Assembly (NCBI GenBank): GCA_943332745.1
Contig: CALQQQ010000017.1
Span: 1 to 11,245 of the forward strand
DNA from: Opitutus sp. GAS368
Lineage (GTDB): Bacteria; Verrucomicrobiota; Verrucomicrobiae; Opitutales; UBA953
DNA: 11,245 nt
Reading direction: 5' to 3'
Shown: in pieces, positions 1 through 6,151 of the stretch
Numbering within the stretch: position 1 is the first letter of the stretch
Layout: each line of letters begins with the position of its first letter
Program-made: the position numbers and the translations under genes
Notes under the pieces: generated by a model
What the model saw: the letters and a program-made list of their open reading frames with translations, nothing else
Told to the model about the DNA's origin: nothing
Databases searched by the model: none

Positions 1-224
1 CCCAGGCTTTGGAATACTTCGCCGCTCAGGGCGTAAAACTCGATATCCGTGACGTGGTAGCCGATATGCATCAGATGCGCCAGCTGGTGGCCATCACCGG
101 CCAGTCCAAGTGCCCATCGTTCCGCTATGGGGACTTCATCGTGGCCGACTTCGGGGTCGATGAGTTCATCAACAAGGCCCGCAAGCACCCCGCCGTCTGC
201 GCCGAGCTTGGGTTGAAGGTCTAA
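1..224 (+). CDS. Glutaredoxin-like protein, C-terminal part (5' end cut by window edge)
   Basis: The reading frame is open from the window edge (first complete codon at base 3) to a TAA at 222-224, giving about 73 visible residues. A TTG at base 9 could be read as a start, but the frame is already open before it and the fold would be incomplete, so I treat the gene as truncated. The visible part looks like the second half of a glutaredoxin/thioredoxin-fold protein: a helix ending in a hydrophobic stretch, then ITGQSKCPSF, which fits the cis-proline loop of the family (usually S/T-G-Q-x-x-x-P), then GDFIVADFGVDEF, which resembles the beta-hairpin and last helix of small glutaredoxins. The N-terminal redox motif (usually CxxC or CxxS) would lie outside the window, so redox activity cannot be confirmed. 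The sulfatase gene follows 55 bp later on the same strand. Confidence 0.65.
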   Translation, partial: QALEYFAAQGVKLDIRDVVADMHQMRQLVAITGQSKCPSFRYGDFIVADFGVDEFINKARKHPAVCAELGLKV

Positions 225-251
225 GACGAGGCTTTTTTAGGGCTTGGACGC

Positions 252-269
252 CTAGGGTAAATCCCCTAG
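252..269. repeat. Short inverted repeat between glutaredoxin and sulfatase genes
   Basis: CTAGGG (252-257) and CCCTAG (264-269) form a perfect 6-bp inverted repeat with a 6-base loop, 10 bases before the sulfatase start codon. No T-run follows it, so it is not a typical intrinsic terminator. A run of six Ts lies earlier (about 233-238) but I see no stable stem before it. The repeat could be an operator, a weak hairpin or chance. The rest of the 225-279 spacer shows only a poor sigma-70-like pair (TTGGAC at 244-249, TAGTGA at 267-272, 17-base spacer). Confidence 0.3.
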
Positions 270-279
270 TGATAGTCCC

Positions 280-1668
280 ATGAGGCTAACCCCAACCTTG
301 GGCCTTCTGCTATGCGCGACCTTATTCGGCGCGCGGCCTAATATCGTCTATATCATGTGCGATGACATGGGTTGGGCTGATCCGGGTTGCTATGGTTCAA
401 CCCAGAACGTGACGCCGAACATCGATCGCCTCGCCAAGGAAGGCCTGCGCTTCTCGAGTTTCTACGCGACCCAGGCCGTTTGCACTTCTTCGCGCACGGC
501 ATTGCTAACCGGTTGTTACCCGAATCGCCTTGGCCTCGGTGGCACTGCTCTCGGCCCGCAGTCGAAGACCGGACTCAGTAACGACGAGCAGACGCTCGGC
601 ACCTTGTTGCGCGATGCCGGTTACCGTACCAGCATCGTCGGTAAGTGGCATCTCGGCGATGCCCCTAAGTTCCTGCCGTCAAATCACGGCTTCGACGATT
701 CGATGATCCTGCCTTATTCGAACGACATGTGGCCGCTGGGCTACGCCGTCGGCGACGAATCCCGCCGGAAGATGTATCCCGAGTTACCGCGCTACGTGAA
801 TGATCATCCGATGGGCATCGTCCGCGACTGGGCCGACATGGATACCCTGACTTCGATGCAAGGGCTGCGTGCGGTGCGCTTCATTCATGAGAGCGCCGGC
901 AAGGGTAAACCGTTCTTCCTCTATCTCCCGACCTCGATGCCGCACACCCCGCTGGGCGCTTCGTCGGAGTTCAAGGGCAAGGGTGTCACGCCCTATGCTG
1001 ATACCATGGCTGACATCGACCGCACCGTCGGCGCAGTGCTGAAGGCGCTAAAGGATAAAGGCGTCGAGCAGGAGACTATCGTCGTCTTCACGAGTGATAA
1101 CGGACCTTGGCTTAACTTCGGCCGTCATGCCGGTTCGGCCGGCCCGTTCCGTGAAGGCAAGGGCACGACCTTTGAAGGCGGCGTCCGCGTGCCGTTCATC
1201 GTCCGCTGGCCCGGCGTCGTGAGGCCGGGCACCCGCACCGACGCCCTCGCCGCCAATATCGACGTCGTGCCGACAATCGTTGAAGCCTGCGCGGCCGCCA
1301 AGCCCAAGCTGGAGATTGATGGCCAGTCCTTCCTTCCCTTGCTCAAGGGTGAGAAGGAGGTCGCCCGCGAATCCTTCGTCTACTACTACGGCGACCGCCT
1401 TGAAGCCGTGCGTAAGGGTAAGTGGAAACTCCACCTCCCGCACGCCTATCGCAGCTACGTCGACATGGTGCCAGCCAAGCGCGACGGCCTGCCAGCGACG
1501 ACCCATCAGCGCCAGATCGATCTTTCGCTCTACGACCTCGACGCCGATCAAGGTGAGACCAACGATGTTGCCTCCGCCAATCCTGCGATTGTTAAGGAGC
1601 TGCAGGAACTTGCCGCCTCGGAGCGCAAGAAGCTCGATGCAGGTAAGCGCCCCGTCGGTCGCCTCTGA
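280..1668 (+). CDS. Secreted sulfatase (formylglycine-dependent, arylsulfatase family S1)
   Basis: A 462-residue protein of the alkaline phosphatase/sulfatase superfamily, expected to hydrolyse sulfate esters outside the cytoplasm. Residues 1-18 form a short hydrophobic export signal (MRLTPTLGLLLCATLFGA), and the sulfatase fold begins at once with RPNIVYIMCDDMGW. Expected active-site residues are present: metal ligands D28 and D29, the activation motif C68-T-S-S-R72 followed by TALLTG, K122 and H124 in GKWHLG, H222 in PHTPL, D273-N274 in TSDNG, and K294 in REGKG. C68 would be converted to formylglycine. The third motif position is Ser70, where Pro or Ala is usual. Length and motif order are complete for the family. 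The substrate (a sulfated polysaccharide or an aryl sulfate) cannot be told from sequence. The ATG at 280 has no Shine-Dalgarno sequence but gives the signal peptide. The stop codon directly abuts the stop of the convergent HupE gene. Confidence 0.93.
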   Translation: MRLTPTLGLLLCATLFGARPNIVYIMCDDMGWADPGCYGSTQNVTPNIDRLAKEGLRFSSFYATQAVCTSSRTALLTGCYPNRLGLGGTALGPQSKTGLSNDEQTLGTLLRDAGYRTSIVGKWHLGDAPKFLPSNHGFDDSMILPYSNDMWPLGYAVGDESRRKMYPELPRYVNDHPMGIVRDWADMDTLTSMQGLRAVRFIHESAGKGKPFFLYLPTSMPHTPLGASSEFKGKGVTPYADTMADIDRTVGAVLKALKDKGVEQETIVVFTSDNGPWLNFGRHAGSAGPFREGKGTTFEGGVRVPFIVRWPGVVRPGTRTDALAANIDVVPTIVEACAAAKPKLEIDGQSFLPLLKGEKEVARESFVYYYGDRLEAVRKGKWKLHLPHAYRSYVDMVPAKRDGLPATTHQRQIDLSLYDLDADQGETNDVASANPAIVKELQELAASERKKLDAGKRPVGRL

Positions 1669-2805
1669 TCAGACCAGGCCGGCGATACCAGCGACTCGCC
1701 AGGCCATCACGCCGAAGCCGACAATCGCGACTGTCAGGCAGAGCGAACGTCGTACGTTGTTCTCGGTCACGCCGATCCGGAGGACGAGCCAAAGCAGACC
1801 GGCTGACCCGAAGATCACCGCCATCTGGGCGAGTTCGACGCCGACATTGAAACCGACGAGGATGCCGACGATGCTGCCGTTGTCCCAGTCCTTGAGTCGA
1901 TCAGAGACCGCCGCGGCGAAGCCGAGGCCGTGCACCAGGCCAAAGACAGCCGGGACGACGAGCATTTGGCGGTTCGTCGCCGTTCCACGATAGGCCATCA
2001 GTGCGCCGAGTCCGATGGTGAGCGCGATGAAGGGCTCGATCCACGGGCCCGGATTGCCGATCCAGCCGAGGGCGACGGCGCTCAGCGTGATGCTATGGCC
2101 GAGCGTGAAGACTAGGGAACGTCCGAGGGCTTGGCCGAGTGACGCCGCGCCGAGGAACATCGCCAACATGAACAGGCAGTGATCCCAGCCGCCCGGAATC
2201 ACGTGTCCGAAGCCATCGACTAGGAGCGCGAAGATTGTCTGATGATCGGCGGGGGCCGGTCCGTCGCCAATCTGGAATTCACCTGGCTCGTTCTTCGAGA
2301 CCGCCATGACCGTCTGGAATTCCATGCCCTTGCGGAGATTCGTGAAGACCGTCCCAAGGGCGTCAGGGAAACGGAGTACGAGTTTCTGCGTATTAGCTGG
2401 GACCGTCGCCCTGAACTTTGCGTTCAGCATCACCGGGTAGCGGTCAGCTTCGCCTTGGCGGCTGGACTGTGTGAGAATCTGTTCGGCGGTGGGGAAGGAT
2501 TCGAGCGTCCACGAAACGGGTTTACCGTCGGCTTCGAGGCGGAGGCCGGCGAGGAACGATTTCCGACCAGGCTCAATTGAGGAGGTTAGACGTCCCGGCG
2601 TGAACATCAGCACATCGAGTTCCTTCACGGGTGCGTCCTTAGGGTGCTGGCCTAGCAGGAAAGAAGGCACATCAAATTTAACCGTCAGGGCAAAGGAGTT
2701 CTTGTCGTCGATGACACCGATAGCGGAGGCCTCCTTCCATTCTGGGTGGGCCCAGAGGAGTGTCGGCAGGAGGGCCGAAAGCCAGAGCAGGAAGACACGC
2801 CGCAT
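1669..2805 (-). CDS. HupE/UreJ-family membrane protein with N-terminal periplasmic domain
   Basis: From the ATG at 2805 the protein has 378 residues. An in-frame TTG at 2844 would add 13 residues before an otherwise ideal signal peptide (MRRVFLLWLSALLPTLLWA), so I prefer the ATG. Cleavage after A19 would leave His20 as the mature N-terminus (HPEWKE). Residues 20-190 look like an extracytoplasmic beta-rich domain. From about 193 a six- or seven-helix membrane domain carries the HupE/UreJ_2 signatures: GFGHVIPGGWDH (H201, D208, H209), FTLGHSITLS (H237), VFGLVHGLGFA (H292) and FNVGVELAQ (E324). HupE and UreJ proteins are linked to nickel uptake for hydrogenase or urease, and these His/Asp/Glu residues suit a metal channel. 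No hydrogenase or urease gene is visible here, so the metal and role are open. It is the last gene of the ruvX-truA-PEBP leftward unit, 45 bp after the PEBP gene. Confidence 0.85.
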   Translation of the reverse strand: MRRVFLLWLSALLPTLLWAHPEWKEASAIGVIDDKNSFALTVKFDVPSFLLGQHPKDAPVKELDVLMFTPGRLTSSIEPGRKSFLAGLRLEADGKPVSWTLESFPTAEQILTQSSRQGEADRYPVMLNAKFRATVPANTQKLVLRFPDALGTVFTNLRKGMEFQTVMAVSKNEPGEFQIGDGPAPADHQTIFALLVDGFGHVIPGGWDHCLFMLAMFLGAASLGQALGRSLVFTLGHSITLSAVALGWIGNPGPWIEPFIALTIGLGALMAYRGTATNRQMLVVPAVFGLVHGLGFAAAVSDRLKDWDNGSIVGILVGFNVGVELAQMAVIFGSAGLLWLVLRIGVTENNVRRSLCLTVAIVGFGVMAWRVAGIAGLV

Positions 2806-2850
2806 GGGGAGTGAGTAGACGCCAGGTCGTCGCGTTCCAATCAAAACCGC

Positions 2851-3528
2851 TTACTTGGCTCCTTCTCCGCGGCTGGGCGGGCGCTTCTCTTCCTTGCTGT
2901 CGCTGGCGCCGGCGGGCCGGGTGTAGATCACCGTGAGGTCAGCGGCGGCGAGAATCTTACCTTTCATCGCCGCAAGGAGCGGGTCGACCGTGATCGGACT
3001 TTCGGCCTTGGAGAGGTCAGGCTTGGCGGAAAGCGCGAAGAGCGTGAGGACGTATTTCTTTTCACCCGGCCCCTTGGAGTGGGGGGCGGCGTATTCGACG
3101 CGGTCGTGGACGGTGCTCACGCCCATCTTGCCGAAGTCGGTGGCGTTCTTGGCAGCGCTCGTGATCTGCGGATTAATGTCATGCATCAGCCAGTAGATTT
3201 TCGTCCTGCCTTCTGGGTCGAGGTGGTGCATGATCAGCACCAGACTCTGCGTGCCCTTCGGCATGCCAGTCCAAGCGAGGGGCGGGCTGGCGCTGGCGCC
3301 ATCGCCGGTGAATTCAACGGGCAGCCTTTCGCTATCCTTTACTGCGGGGCTCGTGAGTTTGAATGTGGTATTCTTGTCGGCTGGCTTGGCCGCGGAGACG
3401 GTGTCGATGGAGCCGCTGGGCGGGCCGCCTTTGCCACCCTTGCCGCCCTTTTTGCCTTCAGCGGGAGCGGCGGTCAGGGAGTAGACGCTTAGCAAGGCCA
3501 GAAAAACGATGAGGGGTAACTTACGCAC
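2851..3528 (-). CDS. Secreted PEBP family protein (YbhB/YbcL-like, Raf kinase inhibitor-like)
   Basis: A 225-residue protein starting at GTG. Residues 1 to about 23 are a signal peptide (RK, then a hydrophobic core, then LTAAPA). A Lys/Gly-rich linker follows (about 25-36, GKKGGKGGKGG), then a phosphatidylethanolamine-binding-protein fold from about 54 to 204. Family signatures are FKLTSPAV, LPVEFTGDGASASPPLAW (69-86) with its conserved DG and SPPL.W, PKGTQSLVLIM, DPEG (104-107), YWLMHDI (112-118), KKYVLTLFAL (157-166) and a closing AADLTVIYTR. Two pocket positions usually occupied by histidine differ: the HW pair reads Y112-W113, and the usual HRY reads K157-K158-Y159. The basic C-terminal tail (SKEEKRPPSRGEGAK) lies outside the fold. 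Bacterial members have no firmly established function. The gene follows truA by 48 bp of AT-rich DNA that may carry its own promoter. Confidence 0.88.
   Translation of the reverse strand: MRKLPLIVFLALLSVYSLTAAPAEGKKGGKGGKGGPPSGSIDTVSAAKPADKNTTFKLTSPAVKDSERLPVEFTGDGASASPPLAWTGMPKGTQSLVLIMHHLDPEGRTKIYWLMHDINPQITSAAKNATDFGKMGVSTVHDRVEYAAPHSKGPGEKKYVLTLFALSAKPDLSKAESPITVDPLLAAMKGKILAAADLTVIYTRPAGASDSKEEKRPPSRGEGAK
3421..3456 (-). repeat. Low-complexity segment encoding a Lys/Gly-rich linker
   Basis: Inside the PEBP-like gene, an imperfect triplet-based repeat of AAG/GGC-type codons (seen on the plus strand as repeats of CCTTTGCC-like units) encodes GKKGGKGGKGGPP, residues 25-36, between the signal peptide and the folded domain. 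Such a stretch can vary in length by replication slippage. It is probably a flexible, positively charged linker. Confidence 0.6.
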
Positions 3529-3534
3529 GAGTTA

Positions 3535-3540
3535 ATTATG
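3535..3540 (-). promoter_or_regulatory. Candidate -10 element for the PEBP-like gene
   Basis: Read on the minus strand this is CATAAT, five of six matches to TATAAT, placed 6 bases before the GTG start. It sits in a 48-bp AT-rich spacer (3529-3576) that contrasts with the G+C-rich surroundings. Transcription from it would start at or next to the start codon, giving a leaderless message, consistent with the lack of a Shine-Dalgarno sequence. No good -35 hexamer is seen 16-18 bases upstream (best TCTGTA), so the call is weak. The same spacer holds a weak CTTAA/TTAAG inverted repeat (3552-3556 and 3564-3568). Confidence 0.3.
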
Positions 3541-3576
3541 CCAGAACGTGCCTTAACTACAGATTAAGACAAAAGC

Positions 3577-4422
3577 TTATTCCGAGGTGTCGGCGTCTTT
3601 GTAGCTTCGTAAGGCGCGCGGGTTCTGAAAGCAGCCGGGCTTATAAAAGACTTTCTCCATGAACAGGCCGCGCGCGGGCGCGGTCGGCACTTCCGAGGTG
3701 ATGGCACGCTCCTTGCGATAGGCCATCAGGCGTTCCGGGGTCATTTTCCCTTCGCCGACGCGGAGGAGTCCTCCGACGAGGCGGCGGACCATCTTGTAAA
3801 GGAAGCCGCTGCTTTCGGCGATGATGGTAATCCGCTTACCGCGGCGGCGGACTTCAAGGCGGCGCAGCTCCTTCACCGGATTCTCTTTCTCCATGCCTTG
3901 GCCGTGGTTGGCGCCGAAGGCGTAGAAGTCATGCTTACCGAGCAGAAGCTTGGCGGCCTTACGCATCAGCTTAACGTCGACGGTCTTCATCCCTAATCCT
4001 AGGCAGAAACGCGCTTCCCAAGGTGGTGGGTACCCGTCGCAGATCTCGTAGCGGTAGCGTTTGCCATTGGCGTGCCAGCGACAATGAAAAGTCGGCGCCA
4101 CGCGCTGGAGTTGCGTGGCTAGTAGGCCGTTCTGTTCGCACGAGTTGATCGCGTGGACGAGATAACTGCAGGGGTGGGGCCAGAAGGCATCAAAATGAAA
4201 ACGCTGGCCGACGCTGTGCACGCCGGAATCGGTGCGGCCACTGCCATGGATGACAATCGGGGTCTTGAGGATACGCGATAAGCGTGCCTCGAGTTCACCT
4301 TGAATCGATACCCGACCCGACTGGACCTGCCAACCGATGTGGTCGGTACCGTCATAGGCGACCGTCGCCAGGAAGCGCTCGAGCTTCGGCGTGAACGGTT
4401 TCTTGGTCTTGGCGGGAGGCAT
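3577..4422 (-). CDS. truA: tRNA pseudouridine synthase A (TruA)
   Basis: A 281-residue cytoplasmic enzyme that isomerises uridines 38-40 in the anticodon arm of tRNAs to pseudouridine. The family signatures appear in order: a first strand with VAYDGTDHIGWQVQ (21-34), SIQGELEARLSRIL, and the catalytic-aspartate motif GSGRTDSGVHSVGQ with D65. Next come RWHANGKRYRYEI, HDFYAFGANHG, SSGFLYKMVRRLVGGLLRVG and, near the end, PTAPARGLFMEKVFY. Length is near the usual 245-285. The N-terminal dozen residues (MPPAKTKKPFTP) are a basic extension before the fold. The ATG lies one base after the ruvX stop codon, which implies translational coupling, and no separate Shine-Dalgarno sequence is evident. The C-terminal tail after KVFY (about 20 residues) is not part of the conserved core. 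Confidence 0.96.
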   Translation of the reverse strand: MPPAKTKKPFTPKLERFLATVAYDGTDHIGWQVQSGRVSIQGELEARLSRILKTPIVIHGSGRTDSGVHSVGQRFHFDAFWPHPCSYLVHAINSCEQNGLLATQLQRVAPTFHCRWHANGKRYRYEICDGYPPPWEARFCLGLGMKTVDVKLMRKAAKLLLGKHDFYAFGANHGQGMEKENPVKELRRLEVRRRGKRITIIAESSGFLYKMVRRLVGGLLRVGEGKMTPERLMAYRKERAITSEVPTAPARGLFMEKVFYKPGCFQNPRALRSYKDADTSE

Positions 4423-4423
4423 A

Positions 4424-4879
4424 TTAGGAGCCTAGGCCGCGGCTGTTGAGGAAGTCCTGGAGGAGGACAGCGGCCGCGCGAGAATCGCGTTCTCCGGAGC
4501 GGGCCTGCTGCTTGCGTTCGTTGGCCGAGCGTGCCTTGCGGCCGCCCATCTCGTCGGCGGCCTGGCTCGTCAGGGCTTCGTCGACCTTCTCGATGGGAAG
4601 ATTGAATCGTCGGGTGAGTTCGGCCGCAAAGACATCGACCTCGTCGCAGCGCTTGGTGCGTTCGCCTTCGACGGAAAGTGGGTAGCCAAGGACGAGTAGG
4701 GTGACCTTGAGTCGGGTGATTTCCTTGCCGATCTGGGTGAAGCGTTCTTCGGCACTTTCCGCGACCGCGGCGGGTAGGGCGAAGGCGAAGCCAAGTTCAT
4801 CGGCATGGCTCAGGCCGACCCTTCGCGAGCCATAATCGATGCCAAGGAAGACCGGTGCCACGGGGTCAAGTTGGGACAC
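4424..4879 (-). CDS. ruvX: YqgF/RuvX family RNase H-fold nuclease (putative Holliday junction resolvase)
   Basis: From the GTG at 4879 the protein has 151 residues, close to the usual 138-150. The open frame runs on upstream to 5095, but that part is low-complexity, unlike the family, and overlaps moeB. A second GTG at 4861 (145 residues) is also possible. Motifs match YqgF: FLGIDYGSRRVGLSHAD with catalytic D15, LLVLGYPLSVEGE (61-73), VDEALTSQAADE (99-110), an Arg/Gln-rich loop, and RDSRAAAVLLQDFL with D132. YqgF proteins are RNase H-fold nucleases linked to 16S rRNA 5' end processing and proposed to resolve Holliday junctions. The usual DERLT motif reads D-E-A-L-T: the arginine is Ala102 (codon GCC at 4576-4574), while the acidic residues remain. 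It is the first gene of the leftward unit, with truA starting one base after its stop, and diverges from moeB. Confidence 0.88.
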   Translation of the reverse strand: MSQLDPVAPVFLGIDYGSRRVGLSHADELGFAFALPAAVAESAEERFTQIGKEITRLKVTLLVLGYPLSVEGERTKRCDEVDVFAAELTRRFNLPIEKVDEALTSQAADEMGGRKARSANERKQQARSGERDSRAAAVLLQDFLNSRGLGS

Positions 4880-4953
4880 CTTGGCCGAATATTCAATCCG
4901 ACACGTGGAAGGGGCGGTTTGACACCGCTCCCGGCGGGGGTTCCACTGTCGGC
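4880..4953. promoter_or_regulatory. Divergent control region between ruvX and moeB-rhodanese
   Basis: These 74 bases separate two divergently read genes and should hold both promoters. A perfect TTGACA hexamer lies at 4919-4924 on the plus strand. At 17-base spacing the -10 position is only TCCACT (4942-4947), a poor match, and would put the transcript start at the moeB ATG. The hexamer overlaps a hairpin: GGGGCGGT (4911-4918) pairs with ACCGCTCC (4924-4931), eight pairs including one G-T, around a 5-base loop. An 8-bp palindrome GAATATTC lies at 4887-4894, near the ruvX start. The hairpin could be an operator or an RNA structure; which promoter it serves is not clear. Confidence 0.4.
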
Positions 4954-6099
4954 ATGTCCGCGGAACAGCGCCTGAGCGACCATGAGAGGGCCTTGTACTC
5001 CCGGCAGATACGTCTGCCTGGGGTGGGGGAGTCCGGTCAGCTGCGCCTCCGTGAGGCCAAAGTGCTGCTCTTAGGGGTTGGTGGTCTGGGATCACCCGTT
5101 GGGCTATACCTAGCTGCTGCCGGCGTTGGGCTCATTGGCATCGCCGACCCGGATAAGGTCGAAATCTCTAACCTACATCGTCAGATCGTCCACGGTTTCG
5201 ACACTTTGGGACTTCCGAAGACCATTTCCGCTGCGGAGGCGCTGGGGGAGATTAATCCCGGTCTCAAGGTGGCCCTTCACCCAGAAGGCTTCACCGTTGA
5301 GAACGCCGCCGACCTGGTCGCTCGGTATGATGTGGTCGTTGATGGCACGGATAACTTTGCGACCCGTTTCCTGGCGGCCGACGCCTGTGTGCTTGGCGGT
5401 CGCCCGCTCGTACACGGCAGCGTTCTGCGCGAAGCCGGGCAGGTCGGCGTCTTTCTGCCGCACTCGGGGTGCTATCGTTGTCTTTACCCGGCGATGCCGG
5501 ATGCCGCGTCCGTGCCGACGTGCGCCGAGGCCGGCGTCTTCGGCGCGACCTGCGGGGTGATCGGCTCTTGGATGGCCTCGGAGGTCATCGCCGTCCTGCT
5601 CGGTAAGCGCATAGCCTCGAGGCTACTGGTCGTCGATGTCGCGGCTGGCACCTCCAAGCTGATTGCCTTAGCCGCCGACCCGGCCTGTCCTGCTTGCGGC
5701 TCCGCTCCGAGTATCCGGTCGCTTGAGAAGGCCGCCTACGCTCCGACCCTTTGCCCAACCCAGCCCCTTATGTCCGAAACTCCGCTTGAAGTCACCGTCG
5801 AGGAAGCCCAGCGCCTCTTGGCTGGCCCCAATCCGCCCCTCCTCATCGATGTCCGCGAGATGGACGAATACGCCGTCTGCCGAATCGAAGGTTCCCGGCT
5901 GATACCCATGAACAGCATACCCACCCGCTTGGCGGAGGTTCCGCAGGACGTCCCCGTGCTGGTTCAATGCCACCACGGCGGCCGGAGCATGAAGGTCACC
6001 CAGTTCCTGCGGGCCAAGGGCTATGCCCGCGTCAGCAATGTCAAGGGCGGCATCGATGCCTGGTCGCTCAAGATTGACCCCAAGGTCCCGCGCTACTGA
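4954..6099 (+). CDS. moeB: MoeB/ThiF-type adenylyltransferase fused to a C-terminal rhodanese domain
   Basis: From the ATG at 4954 the protein has 381 residues. An in-frame upstream start at 4855 would add 33 unlike residues and overlap ruvX, so it is rejected. Residues 12-250 are an E1-like domain that adenylates the C-terminal glycine of a ubiquitin-like sulfur carrier. Its motifs are the ATP loop GVGGLGSP (41-48), NLHRQI with the conserved Arg, VDGTDNFATRF, and TCAEAGVFG with C190. The zinc pairs are C173/C176 (CYRC) and C245/C248 (CPAC). A linker leads to a rhodanese domain (about 273-381) with LLIDVREMDEYA, the active-site loop C339-HHGGRS and GGIDAWS. The layout matches MoeB-rhodanese and MOCS3/Uba4 proteins, where the rhodanese passes persulfide sulfur to the carrier. 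The carrier (MoaD, ThiS or other) is not encoded nearby, so molybdopterin, thiamine or another pathway cannot be chosen, and the symbol names the closest family only. Confidence 0.9.
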   Translation: MSAEQRLSDHERALYSRQIRLPGVGESGQLRLREAKVLLLGVGGLGSPVGLYLAAAGVGLIGIADPDKVEISNLHRQIVHGFDTLGLPKTISAAEALGEINPGLKVALHPEGFTVENAADLVARYDVVVDGTDNFATRFLAADACVLGGRPLVHGSVLREAGQVGVFLPHSGCYRCLYPAMPDAASVPTCAEAGVFGATCGVIGSWMASEVIAVLLGKRIASRLLVVDVAAGTSKLIALAADPACPACGSAPSIRSLEKAAYAPTLCPTQPLMSETPLEVTVEEAQRLLAGPNPPLLIDVREMDEYAVCRIEGSRLIPMNSIPTRLAEVPQDVPVLVQCHHGGRSMKVTQFLRAKGYARVSNVKGGIDAWSLKIDPKVPRY

Positions 6100-6111
6100 G
6101 CGAGACAAGGC

Positions 6112-6140
6112 TTGCCGACACCCGCTGGCTCTTCTTTTAT
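6112..6140 (+). promoter_or_regulatory. Candidate sigma-70-type promoter of the OmpA-like gene
   Basis: TTGCCG (6112-6117) and TTTTAT (6135-6140) each match four of six consensus bases and are exactly 17 bases apart, in the 52-bp spacer after moeB. Transcription would start near 6147, only about five bases before the ATG at 6152. That fits the absence of any Shine-Dalgarno sequence in the pyrimidine-rich leader. Read-through from moeB is equally possible, since no terminator separates the genes. Confidence 0.3.
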
Positions 6141-6151
6141 TCCCACACACC

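Noticed and set aside
225..251. T-run at about 233-238 as a terminator of the glutaredoxin-like gene
   Set aside because: No stable G+C-rich stem precedes the T-run.
1280..1993. A 237-codon plus-strand frame spanning the sulfatase/HupE junction
   Set aside because: Ser/Pro/Thr/Arg-rich composition typical of a frame-shifted shadow; it overlaps two well-supported genes.
4855..4953. Upstream start for moeB adding 33 residues
   Set aside because: The extra residues do not resemble the family and overlap the ruvX start. The ATG at 4954 gives the typical MoeB N-terminus (SDHERALYSRQIRLPG).
4880..5095. Upstream extension of the ruvX frame (72 extra residues)
   Set aside because: The extension is Pro/Arg/Ser-rich, lacks family similarity, overlaps the moeB coding region, and would make the protein far longer than YqgF proteins usually are.
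5770..6099. Internal ATG that could start a stand-alone rhodanese
   Set aside because: The frame is continuous with the MoeB domain, no ribosome binding site precedes it, and MoeB-rhodanese fusions are well known.
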